Assembly: GCA_965279075.1 (NCBI GenBank)
Contig: CBDIHI010000003.1
Span: 27,640 to 91,639, forward strand
Source of the DNA: SZAS-79 sp965279075
GTDB lineage: Bacteria; Pseudomonadota; Gammaproteobacteria; Burkholderiales; SG8-39
DNA length: 64,000 nt
Reading direction: 5' to 3'
Part shown: positions 24,744 to 31,587 of the stretch, piece by piece
Layout of the letters: every line of letters begins with the position of its first letter
Position numbering within the stretch: position 1 is the stretch's first letter
Program-made: the position numbers and the translations under genes
Notes under the pieces: generated by a model
The model's input: only the letters and a program-made list of their open reading frames with translations
Database searches by the model: none
Told to the model about the DNA's origin: nothing

Positions 24744-25829
24744 ATGCGCGTCCGCACTGCACTGCTGTTAGCACTACCGCTGTTTGCTTCGTTCGCCCTG
24801 CCCCAGGGAGCGGCATTGGCGCAGTACGCCAATACCGCGGCCCAGGCCCCCAGGATCGACGGTTTCGACGTCGAGCCCGCCAGGCGCCTGGCGGCCGGCA
24901 ACACGCTGGCGTTCACGCTCTACGGCACGCCCGGCGGGCAGGCGACGGTGAGCATCAACGGCGTCGCCACGAAGATCGGCCTCGACGAGACCGAGGCGGG
25001 CGTTTACGAAAGGACCTACACGATCAAGGCGGCCGACCGCGTCGACGGCAACACGCCGGCGACGGCGAACCTGCGCGTCGGGGACCGGATCGCCACCGCG
25101 ATCCTCGACGAGTCGCTGCTGGCCGGGGTGGCTTCACCCTCGGCGCGCGCTGCGGCCGCGGCCCAGGCCCCGATGCCCAGGATCGACCGCTTCGAACTGG
25201 ATCCCCCGGCGCGCCTGGTGGCGGGTGAGCAGATGTTCTTCTCGCTGTACGGGACGCCCGCGTCCCGTGCGAGCGTGCGCATCCCCGGCGTTAAGGGCAA
25301 GCTGGTGCTGGACGAGGTCCGGACCGGTGTCTACGAAGGCGCCTACACCATCAAGGATCGCGACCGGGTCGCCGTCGATGCGAATGCGACCGCCTCGCTG
25401 CAGCTCGGCAACAAGGAAGCCGCCGCGAACCTCAACCGGCCGCTGGCCAGCGGGTCCGTCCCGGCGTCGGCGCAGAGGCGCTCGGCCCGGGCCTGCCCGA
25501 CATGCGGCGTGGTGGAGGCCGTCAACCTGGTCGAGGTCAAGGGCGAGGGCAGTTACCTTGGAAAAATCGCGGGCGGTGTGGTCGGCGGCCTGATCGGCAG
25601 CCAGATCGGCGGGGGCCACGGCACCACCGTCGCCGAGATTGCCGGCGTGGTGGGCGGCGCGGTAGCCGGCAACGAGATCGAGAAGCGGATGAAGAAGACC
25701 ACGCACTACGACGTGGTCACGCGCCTGCAGGGCGGTGGCGTGCAGACCGTGACCTATGCGGCTGCGCCTGCCTTCAAGGTCGGCGACAAGGTCCGCGTGG
25801 AAGGCGGCGTGCTGGTCGCCGACCTGTAA
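24744..25829 (+). CDS. Exported glycine-zipper protein with two Ig-like repeats and CxxCGV motif
   Basis: The 361-residue product has a signal peptide ending GAALAQ. Two tandem homologous domains of about 85 residues follow (RIDGFDVEPARRLAAGNTLA... and RIDRFELDPPARLVAGEQMF...), each ending in a related YxxxYTIK..DRV segment. Then comes CPTCGVVEAVNLVEVKGEG, a glycine-zipper 2TM segment (AGGVVGGLIGSQIGGG) and a C-terminal beta domain. The region from CPTC onward is paralogous to the genes at 16426 and 27826. AGGAGAAAGCC precedes ATG. Probably an envelope protein; the activity is unknown. Confidence 0.85.
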   Translation: MRVRTALLLALPLFASFALPQGAALAQYANTAAQAPRIDGFDVEPARRLAAGNTLAFTLYGTPGGQATVSINGVATKIGLDETEAGVYERTYTIKAADRVDGNTPATANLRVGDRIATAILDESLLAGVASPSARAAAAAQAPMPRIDRFELDPPARLVAGEQMFFSLYGTPASRASVRIPGVKGKLVLDEVRTGVYEGAYTIKDRDRVAVDANATASLQLGNKEAAANLNRPLASGSVPASAQRRSARACPTCGVVEAVNLVEVKGEGSYLGKIAGGVVGGLIGSQIGGGHGTTVAEIAGVVGGAVAGNEIEKRMKKTTHYDVVTRLQGGGVQTVTYAAAPAFKVGDKVRVEGGVLVADL

Positions 25830-25834
25830 GCGCA

Positions 25835-27211
25835 TTGAACGCCCGGGGACTCGTCGGCGGGTGCTGCCTTGCGCTCGCCGCCGGGTGCGCAAGCCTGCCC
25901 GATACGCGCTTCCTGTCCGAGCGCTACGTCACACAGGCGGCGCGACTGGAGGGTGCGCGCGGGCCGCTCTCGGCCAGGCAGGGTGCGGCGGTGATGGCCG
26001 GGCTCAAGCGCAAGGCGGGCGACCTCGACGTGCTCGACAAGCAGGTGGCGCTCGAGCAGGAGATCACCGGCGGCCCGCTCGTGGTGGGCAACAAGGTCAC
26101 GCTGCTGCAGGACGGCCCGGCCACGTACGCGGCCATGTTCGCCGCCATCCGCGCCGCGAAGGACCACGTCAACGTGGAGTCCTACATCATCGAGGACGGC
26201 GAGGTGGGGCTGCGGTTCGCCGACCTGCTGCTCGAAAAGCAGGCGGGCGGCGTGCAGGTCAACCTCGTGTACGACAGCATCGGCGCGATCTCCACCGGCC
26301 GGCCGTACTTCGAGCGCTTGAAGCAGGGCGGCGTGCAGGTGCTCGAGTTCAACCCCGTGAACCCGCTGGCGGCGCGTGGAGGCTGGGCGCCCAATCATCG
26401 CGACCACCGCAAGCTGATGATCGTCGACGGGCATACCGCGTTCCTCGGCGGCATCAACATCAGCAGCGTGTACTCGAGCGGCTCGTCGCCGAGGCGGCAC
26501 GACGGGCCGGTGGACCGGTCCCGCGGCTGGCGCGACACCGACGTGCGCATCGAGGGCCCCGCGGTGGGCGAATTCCAGAAGCTGTTCATGCAGACCTGGG
26601 CCAAGCAAGGCGGCCAGCCCCTGGCGCAGCGCGAGTACTTCCCGTCCGTCGCACCGCGGGGCACTGAGATCGTCAGGGCGATCGGTAGCACGCCGGACGA
26701 CCCGTTCAGCCTGATCTACCTGACGCTCATCTCGGCGATCACCAACGCCGAGAAGCAGGTGTACATCACGAACGCCTACTTCGTGCCCGACCCGCAGCTG
26801 TTGCGCGCGCTGCTCGACGCGGCGGCACGCGGCGTCGACGTGAGGCTGGTGCTGCCCGCGCAGTCCGACTCGAACGCTGCCTTTCACGCGGGGCGCTCGC
26901 ACTATTCGCAACTGCTGGAGGGCGGCGTGAAGCTGTACGAGCGGGGCGGCGCGCTGCTGCACGTGAAGACGGCGATCGTCGACGGCGTCTGGTCCTGCAT
27001 CGGCTCCAGCAACCTCGACTGGCGCAGCGCGCTGGACAACGACGAAGTCAACGCGGTGATCCTGGGGCGGGAGTTCGCGCAGCAGATGCAGGCGGAGTTC
27101 GTGCGCGACATGGCCGCATCGGAGGAGATCGAACGTGAAGCGTGGGAGCGCCGCCCGCTGCTGCCGAGGCTTAAGGAGCTGGGTGCCAGGCTCTGGGGGC
27201 GCCTGCTCTAG
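25835..27211 (+). CDS. Phospholipase D-like/cardiolipin synthase-type lipoprotein
   Basis: The 458-residue product starts at TTG 25835, five bases after the previous stop. This start gives a short lipoprotein signal (LALAAGC); no ATG serves. Two HKD motifs define the phospholipase D superfamily: HRDHRKLMIVDGHTAFLGG and LLHVKTAIVDGVWSCIGSSNLD. The body (VNVESYIIEDGEVGLRFADLL, ITNAYFVPDPQLLRALLDAA) matches cardiolipin synthase-type enzymes, which join phosphatidyl groups. A lipid anchor is unusual for classical Cls, so a different phosphatidyl-transfer or hydrolysis role is possible. It is probably co-transcribed with the gene before it. Confidence 0.88.
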   Translation: MNARGLVGGCCLALAAGCASLPDTRFLSERYVTQAARLEGARGPLSARQGAAVMAGLKRKAGDLDVLDKQVALEQEITGGPLVVGNKVTLLQDGPATYAAMFAAIRAAKDHVNVESYIIEDGEVGLRFADLLLEKQAGGVQVNLVYDSIGAISTGRPYFERLKQGGVQVLEFNPVNPLAARGGWAPNHRDHRKLMIVDGHTAFLGGINISSVYSSGSSPRRHDGPVDRSRGWRDTDVRIEGPAVGEFQKLFMQTWAKQGGQPLAQREYFPSVAPRGTEIVRAIGSTPDDPFSLIYLTLISAITNAEKQVYITNAYFVPDPQLLRALLDAAARGVDVRLVLPAQSDSNAAFHAGRSHYSQLLEGGVKLYERGGALLHVKTAIVDGVWSCIGSSNLDWRSALDNDEVNAVILGREFAQQMQAEFVRDMAASEEIEREAWERRPLLPRLKELGARLWGRLL

Positions 27212-27216
27212 GCTCG

Positions 27217-27236
27217 TATGTACGCGAACGCACAGA
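27217..27236 (+). promoter_or_regulatory. Regulon palindrome, site 12 (single-BON lipoprotein)
   Basis: Core TATGTACGCGAACGCACAGA, among the best matches (one base off consensus outside the spacer). It ends 88 bp before the ATG at 27325 and begins 5 bases after the preceding stop. Confidence 0.7.
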
Positions 27237-27324
27237 CCCGACACGCCCCCGCGGAGAAACTTCGCCAACGGTACAGCACCATTCAGCCGGAATCCCGCAG
27301 TCACACCCAATTGGAGTACAAGCC

Positions 27325-27636
27325 ATGAACCACCCGAATCGCTATGCTGCGGCGTTCGCCGCCCTCCTGCTCGTATCCGCTGTCGGATGCGCCCCCACCG
27401 CCACCCGTGAAGGTACGGGGGAGTACGTGGACGATGCCGTCATCACGACCAAGGTGAAGGCCGCGATCTTCAACGAGCCGAATCTGAAGTCCAACGAGAT
27501 CAACGTCGAGACCTACAAGGGAACGGTCCAGCTGAGCGGCTTCGTCCAGACCGAGACCGAGAGAGCCCGTGCGACCACGCTCGTGCGCACAGTCGCCGGA
27601 GTGCAGGCCGTCAGGAACGACATCCGCCTGAAGTAG
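27325..27636 (+). CDS. BON-domain lipoprotein (one BON domain)
   Basis: The 103-residue product has a lipoprotein signal (LLLVSAVGC) and one BON domain (DDAVITTKVKAAIFNE...INVETYKGTVQLSGFV...VAGVQAVRNDI). BON domains bind phospholipid; OsmY and DolP are related proteins that protect the outer membrane under stress. GGAG lies eight bases before ATG. It is monocistronic, with its own regulon site and two downstream hairpins. Confidence 0.93.
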   Translation: MNHPNRYAAAFAALLLVSAVGCAPTATREGTGEYVDDAVITTKVKAAIFNEPNLKSNEINVETYKGTVQLSGFVQTETERARATTLVRTVAGVQAVRNDIRLK

Positions 27637-27643
27637 CACTGGA

Positions 27644-27722
27644 CGGCCCGAAGGCGCCGCGCAGGGCGGTGTCTTCGGGCCGGTATTTGGAGACGGGACG
27701 CCGCGGCGTCCCGTTTCTTTTG
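27644..27722 (+). terminator. Double-hairpin terminator after the BON gene
   Basis: The first hairpin is a 10-bp stem (CGGCCCGAAG / CTTCGGGCCG, 27644-27682). The second is ACGGGACGC / GCGTCCCGT at 27693-27714, followed by TTCTTTT. The second has standard terminator form. Confidence 0.8.
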
Positions 27723-27726
27723 GGTT

Positions 27727-27746
27727 AGTGCGCGTCAGCGCACAGA
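27727..27746 (+). promoter_or_regulatory. Regulon palindrome, site 13 (CxxCGV gene and permease)
   Basis: Core AGTGCGCGTCAGCGCACAGA with a perfect right half. It ends 79 bp before the ATG at 27826. TATGGT, a good -10 candidate, follows exactly 22 bp later. Confidence 0.65.
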
Positions 27747-27825
27747 TTGAGGCGCGCGCGGCGGACAGTATGGTCACCACGCTGTGGAACTCCCCACCGC
27801 ACTATCGATCCCGAGGCGAGCGAAG

Positions 27826-28230
27826 ATGAAAACGAGACTCCAGCATCCCAGGCATGTCGCAGCCCTGTTTGCGGGAATTGCGCTCCTTCTGGTGGGTACG
27901 GCCGGTGCCGTTGGTGTGGCCGGGTCAGGCTGGTTGCGCCACGCCCCCGGCGCGGAGGGCGGTGTCGCCGATCAGGAGTCTTTGCGCGATCCGATGCCGG
28001 CATCCGTCGCAGACGCGAAGGGGGCGCGACGGAGGGGGGGCTGCGGCGAATGCGGCGTGATCGAGTCGATGCGGCGCCTTGCGCCCGTCGGGAATCGGCC
28101 CGCCCTGCATGAAATCACCGTCCGGCTCGCCAACGGGTCGACGCGCGTGCTCAGCGAAGCGAGTCCCGCCCCCTGGCGTCCCGGCGAGGCCGCCATCATC
28201 ATCGAAGGCTGGAGCAAGCCCGGGGTATGA
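27826..28230 (+). CDS. CxxCGV-motif membrane protein lacking a glycine zipper
   Basis: The 134-residue product has an N-terminal membrane anchor (AALFAGIALLLVGTAGAVGVAG) and a spacer. CGECGVIESMRRL follows, then a beta domain (LHEITVRLANGSTRVLSEASPAPWRPGEAAIIIEGW). This matches the C-terminal domain of the protein at 16426 almost residue for residue (EITVRxxxGSxRV, APxWRxGE). The glycine-zipper part is absent. The stop overlaps the start of the permease gene by four bases, so the two are coupled. Confidence 0.8.
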   Translation: MKTRLQHPRHVAALFAGIALLLVGTAGAVGVAGSGWLRHAPGAEGGVADQESLRDPMPASVADAKGARRRGGCGECGVIESMRRLAPVGNRPALHEITVRLANGSTRVLSEASPAPWRPGEAAIIIEGWSKPGV

Positions 28231-29345
28231 GCCTTGCGAGCGAGACGGACGCCGGCGGCACCGACGCCCGCATCCGGATCGCGCCCGTCGTCCTCGCGAC
28301 CATCGCGCTGGTCGCCGCGCTCTATTTTGCGCGCGCGTTCTTCGTCCCCCTGCTGATCGGCATCCTCACCAGCTACGCGCTCCGCCCGCTGGTCGACGGC
28401 CTGTATGCGGTGCGCGTGCCGCGGCCCGTTGCAGCGGCGCTGGTGCTGGCCGTGCTGATAGGCGGTGTTTCGTGGGTCGGATATTCCCTCGTGGACGAAG
28501 CCGCCGCGCTGGTGGAGAAACTTCCCGAAGCCGCGCGCAAGCTCCGCCAGAGCCTGATACCGGCAAAGGGCGCCGCACCGACACCTCTGCAGAACGTGCA
28601 GGAAGCCGCCAACGAATTGCAGCGCGTGGCATCGGACGCCGCCAACAAGCCTGGCTCGCGAAAGGCGCCCGCGGCGCTGCCTGCGACCGACCCGGCCGCG
28701 TGGTTCCGCGACCATGCGCTGGCCCAGTCCGCGCTGCTGGTCTCGATCATCGCGCAGGCGCCGATCGTCCTGCTGCTCGCGTATTTCCTGCTTGCCTCCG
28801 GGGAGCACTTCCGCAGGAAGCTCGTGCAGTTCGTCGGCCCGGCGCTGTCGCGCAAGAAGGATGCGCTGCGCATCCTCGATGAGATCGATGTACAGGTACA
28901 GCGCTACCTGTTCGTGACGCTCGCTTCCAACGCGCTGGTCGGGATCGCGACCTGGCTCGCCCTGGAGGCGATGGGCCTCGAGCAGGCCGGCCTGTGGGGC
29001 GCCTTTGCCGGCGTGATGCATTTCATCCCCTATCTCGGGACGGTGCTGGTGGCCGCCGCCGTGGGCGTGGCCGGGTTCCTCCAGTTCGGCTCGATGATGC
29101 ACGCGCTGGAGGCGGCGGGCCTGACCATCCTGGTGGCTGGCGTGATCGGTCTGGGCTTCATGACCTGGCTGCAGGGGCGCTTCGCGCGTGTTAACCCGGC
29201 CGTGCTGTTCATCGCACTGCTGTTCTTCGGTTGGCTGTGGGGCGTGGCGGGCCTGCTGCTCGGCGCGCCGCTGGTCGCGATCGCAAAGGTGATCTGCGAT
29301 CGTGTGGATTCGCTCAAGCCGGCCGGGGATCTCCTCGGGCATTAG
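28227..29345 (+). CDS. AI-2E/PerM-family membrane permease
   Basis: The 372-residue inner-membrane protein follows the AI-2E transporter (PF01594) pattern. Hydrophobic pairs lie at about 15-55, 70-90 and 165-190, with a soluble insertion (KLPEAARKLRQSL...) between. A C-terminal bundle contains AGVMHFIPYLGTVL, a family hallmark, and ends FFGWLWGVAGLLLGAPLVAIAKVI. Substrates of most members are unknown; some export a quorum signal or ions. It starts at ATGA overlapping the CxxCGV gene, so the two may work together. Confidence 0.93.
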   Translation: MSLASETDAGGTDARIRIAPVVLATIALVAALYFARAFFVPLLIGILTSYALRPLVDGLYAVRVPRPVAAALVLAVLIGGVSWVGYSLVDEAAALVEKLPEAARKLRQSLIPAKGAAPTPLQNVQEAANELQRVASDAANKPGSRKAPAALPATDPAAWFRDHALAQSALLVSIIAQAPIVLLLAYFLLASGEHFRRKLVQFVGPALSRKKDALRILDEIDVQVQRYLFVTLASNALVGIATWLALEAMGLEQAGLWGAFAGVMHFIPYLGTVLVAAAVGVAGFLQFGSMMHALEAAGLTILVAGVIGLGFMTWLQGRFARVNPAVLFIALLFFGWLWGVAGLLLGAPLVAIAKVICDRVDSLKPAGDLLGH

Positions 29346-29364
29346 CCGGATGGGGCACTGCCGC

Positions 29365-29384
29365 TGTGTGTGGCCACGCACAGA
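29365..29384 (+). promoter_or_regulatory. Regulon palindrome, site 14 (double-BON lipoprotein)
   Basis: Core TGTGTGTGGCCACGCACAGA with a perfect right half and TGTG in the left. It ends 69 bp before the ATG at 29454. Confidence 0.65.
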
Positions 29385-29453
29385 CCCGCGCGCCGGGCCA
29401 GCCTACCTTCCAGGTTGATCGTCCCCCCCGACAACCCGAAAAAGGCACCCCCG

Positions 29454-30020
29454 ATGAATCACCGTACCCTTCCGCTCATGTTCTGCATCGCCCTCCTTGC
29501 CGCGGGCTGCAGCGGCGAGAATGCGCCGCCTCCCGGGGTGGCCGCCGCGCCGCCCACGACGATCGGCACCGAGCTCGACGACACGGTCGTGACCACGAGG
29601 GTGAAGGCCGCGCTGCTCGATGCCCAGGACGTGAAGGGCCTCGACATCAAGGTGGAAACCAGGAAGGGCATGGTGCAGCTGAGCGGCTTCGTCGACACGC
29701 CGGCGCAGGTCGAACGCGCGACGTCCACTGCGCGGGTCGTCGAAGGCGTAAAGGGCGTGGAGAACGGCATGGTCCTCAAGGACGGCAAGGCGAGCGCCGG
29801 CAACAAGCTGGACGACGGCGTCATCACCGCCAAGGTGAAGTCCGCGCTGCTGTCCGACCCGGGCGTGAAGAGCTTCGACATCGCCGCGGTCACGAGCAAG
29901 GGCGTGGTCCAGCTTTCCGGGTTCGTCGACAACCAGGCGCAGATCGACCGCGCGATCGGCACCACCCGGTCCGTGGAAGGCGTCTCGGGCGTGGTCAGCG
30001 AGATGAGCATCAAGAAGTAA
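29454..30020 (+). CDS. BON-domain lipoprotein (two BON domains)
   Basis: The 188-residue product has a lipoprotein signal (FCIALLAAGC). Two BON domains follow: about 45-110 (DDTVVTTRVKAALLDA...GMVQLSGFVDTPAQVERA) and about 120-187 (DDGVITAKVKSALLSD...GVVQLSGFVDNQAQIDRA). The architecture matches OsmY/DolP-type periplasmic lipid-binding stress proteins. AAAAGG precedes ATG 29454. Both BON units resemble that of the gene at 27325, suggesting local duplication. Confidence 0.93.
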   Translation: MNHRTLPLMFCIALLAAGCSGENAPPPGVAAAPPTTIGTELDDTVVTTRVKAALLDAQDVKGLDIKVETRKGMVQLSGFVDTPAQVERATSTARVVEGVKGVENGMVLKDGKASAGNKLDDGVITAKVKSALLSDPGVKSFDIAAVTSKGVVQLSGFVDNQAQIDRAIGTTRSVEGVSGVVSEMSIKK

Positions 30021-30037
30021 ATGCGAAGAATCCTCGT

Positions 30038-30057
30038 TATGTTCGCTATCGAACGGA
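30038..30057 (+). promoter_or_regulatory. Regulon palindrome, site 15 (49-residue membrane protein)
   Basis: Core TATGTTCGCTATCGAACGGA, a near-perfect palindrome. TATGGC, a candidate -10, follows after 22 bp. It ends 148 bp before the ATG at 30206, the longest distance of the set. Confidence 0.6.
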
Positions 30058-30090
30058 AGGCTGCCGGCTGCGGAGGGACTATGGCCACGG

Positions 30091-30163
30091 GCGCCCGCTA
30101 CCTCCCTGACGGGCGCTTGATGTAATGGGCCCGGCTTCGGCAACCCCGTTGCCGGGCCCACTT
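30091..30163 (+). terminator. Tandem hairpins between BON and small membrane-protein genes
   Basis: The first stem is GCGCCCG / CGGGCGC (30091-30116). The second is TGGGCCCGGC / GCCGGGCCCA (30126-30160) with a 15-base loop, followed by CTTTG. It may terminate the BON transcript or attenuate transcription from site 15 towards the gene at 30206. Confidence 0.55.
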
Positions 30164-30205
30164 TGACTGCACTTCCTTGTCCCGCCCAGCGGAAGGATCC
30201 ACACC

Positions 30206-30355
30206 ATGCTCTACACGGTCGCCGTCGTCCTCATCATCCTGTGGCTGCTGGGACTGGTCACGTCCTACACCATAGGCGGGTTCATCCACATCCTGTTGGT
30301 GATCGCCATCGTGGTCGTGCTGCTGCGCGTGATCAGCGGGCGCAAGCCGATCTGA
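30206..30355 (+). CDS. Lmo0937-type 49-residue membrane protein
   Basis: I translated this short frame by hand: MLYTVAVVLIILWLLGL, then VTSYTIGGFIHILLVIAIVVVLLRV and a basic end (SGRKPI). Two membrane helices are separated by a Gly turn. This matches the small lmo0937/DUF5670 family common in stress loci; its function is unknown. GGAAGG lies nine bases before ATG. It ends ten bases before the converging enolase-superfamily gene. Confidence 0.85.
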   Translation: MLYTVAVVLIILWLLGLVTSYTIGGFIHILLVIAIVVVLLRVISGRKPI

Positions 30356-30365
30356 CGCTCGCCGC

Positions 30366-31586
30366 TCAGGGCTTCCTGCTGCCGTAGCTGAGGATCGCCT
30401 CGCGGGGCTTGGGCGGATGGGCCTTCATGGCTTCCTCGTTCGGTTCCGTGCCCCAGCCCGGGCGGTCGGGCATCACGAGGTGGCCGTCGACGATCTCGGG
30501 CACGTGCGTGAAGAGCTCGTGGTCCCAGGCGATGCGGTCGATGTCGGTTTCCATGATGCGCAGGTTCGGCACGGCCGCCGAGAAGTGCGCGTTCATCATC
30601 GTGCACAGGTGCCCGTAGAAGTTGTGCGGGGCGACGTTGACCTCGTGCGCCGCGGCTGCCGCGGCGATCTTCATCGATTGCCACACCCCGTTCCAGGGCG
30701 TGTCGACGATCGCGACGTCCATGGCCTGCTCGCGAAAGTACGGCAGGAATTCGCCGAGGCCCAGCAGCGTCTCGCAGGAGCTGATCGGGTGGCGGCTGTG
30801 GGTGCGGATATAGGCCAGCGCCTGCGGGTTGAAGGTGTCGATCTCGACCCAGAACATGTCGAGGTGCTCGATTGCGCGCAGGATCTTGAGGTAGCCCTCG
30901 GTCTTGGCGTTGAAGTTGAGGTCGAGCAGGATGTCCACGTCCGGGCCGGTGCCTTCGCGCAGGGCCTCGAGGTGCATGACGATGTTCTTCAGCACCGTGC
31001 GGTCGATGTTGAGCTCCGGCGTGAAGGGCACGCCGAACCCGGGCCGGTAGCCGCGCGGGTTCTTCCTGTGCTCGTCGTAGATGAAGATGTTGGTCTTGCA
31101 GGCCGTGAAGCCTTTCTCGCGCACCTCGCGCCCCAGTGACTTCACGCCCTCGAGATCGGTGATCGCCGGTGTGTAGAACGCCGGGTGGTTGATGCGCCAG
31201 GTGCAGCAGTGCGACCAGTACACGCGGATCCGGTCGCGCACCTTGCCGCCCAGCAGCGAGTACACCGGCACGCCGAGGCCCTTGGCCTTCGCGTCGAGCA
31301 ACGCGTTCTCGATCGCACCCATGGCGAGGGCCACGATGCCGCCCGAGGCCGGGCGGGTGGCCGAGTTCAGGTCGGCGAAGATCTTCTCGTGCTCGTCGGC
31401 GGACTTGCCCACCACCCGCGCGGCGAGCTTTTCGATCACCGCGCCCACGCCCGGGGCGCCGAAGCCCTCGTCGTACTCGCTCCAGCCGATGATGCCGCTG
31501 TCGGTCGTGACCTTGACGAAATGGTAGTTGCGCCAGCCCGCGTCGCAGGCCAGCAGCTCGATGCTTTTGACGGTCATGGAGGCCAT
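30366..31586 (-). CDS. Mandelate racemase/muconate lactonizing enzyme family protein
   Basis: The 406-residue member of the enolase superfamily has an N-terminal capping domain (about 1-130) and a TIM-barrel. Likely magnesium ligands are the Asp in LLDLNFN and the Glu residues in FWVEID and SSCETL. CKTN may hold the catalytic Lys on strand 2, and APHNFYGHL the His near the C-terminus. Most relatives dehydrate or racemise sugar acids or other carboxylates; the substrate cannot be told from sequence. It is the last gene of the minus-strand series and begins just after the dehydrogenase stop. Confidence 0.9.
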   Translation of the reverse strand: MASMTVKSIELLACDAGWRNYHFVKVTTDSGIIGWSEYDEGFGAPGVGAVIEKLAARVVGKSADEHEKIFADLNSATRPASGGIVALAMGAIENALLDAKAKGLGVPVYSLLGGKVRDRIRVYWSHCCTWRINHPAFYTPAITDLEGVKSLGREVREKGFTACKTNIFIYDEHRKNPRGYRPGFGVPFTPELNIDRTVLKNIVMHLEALREGTGPDVDILLDLNFNAKTEGYLKILRAIEHLDMFWVEIDTFNPQALAYIRTHSRHPISSCETLLGLGEFLPYFREQAMDVAIVDTPWNGVWQSMKIAAAAAAHEVNVAPHNFYGHLCTMMNAHFSAAVPNLRIMETDIDRIAWDHELFTHVPEIVDGHLVMPDRPGWGTEPNEEAMKAHPPKPREAILSYGSRKP

Positions 31587-31587
31587 C

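Noticed and set aside
1193..30057. Possibility that the repeated palindromes are CRISPR repeats or transposon ends
   Set aside because: Copies are dispersed singly with kilobase spacing, vary in sequence, flip with gene direction and sit at set distances from start codons. No cas or transposase genes occur.
30021..30125. 34-codon frame starting right after the double-BON stop and ending just before a hairpin
   Set aside because: It has no ribosome site of its own, no recognisable protein features and runs through regulon site 15. A frame of this length is expected by chance at this GC content.
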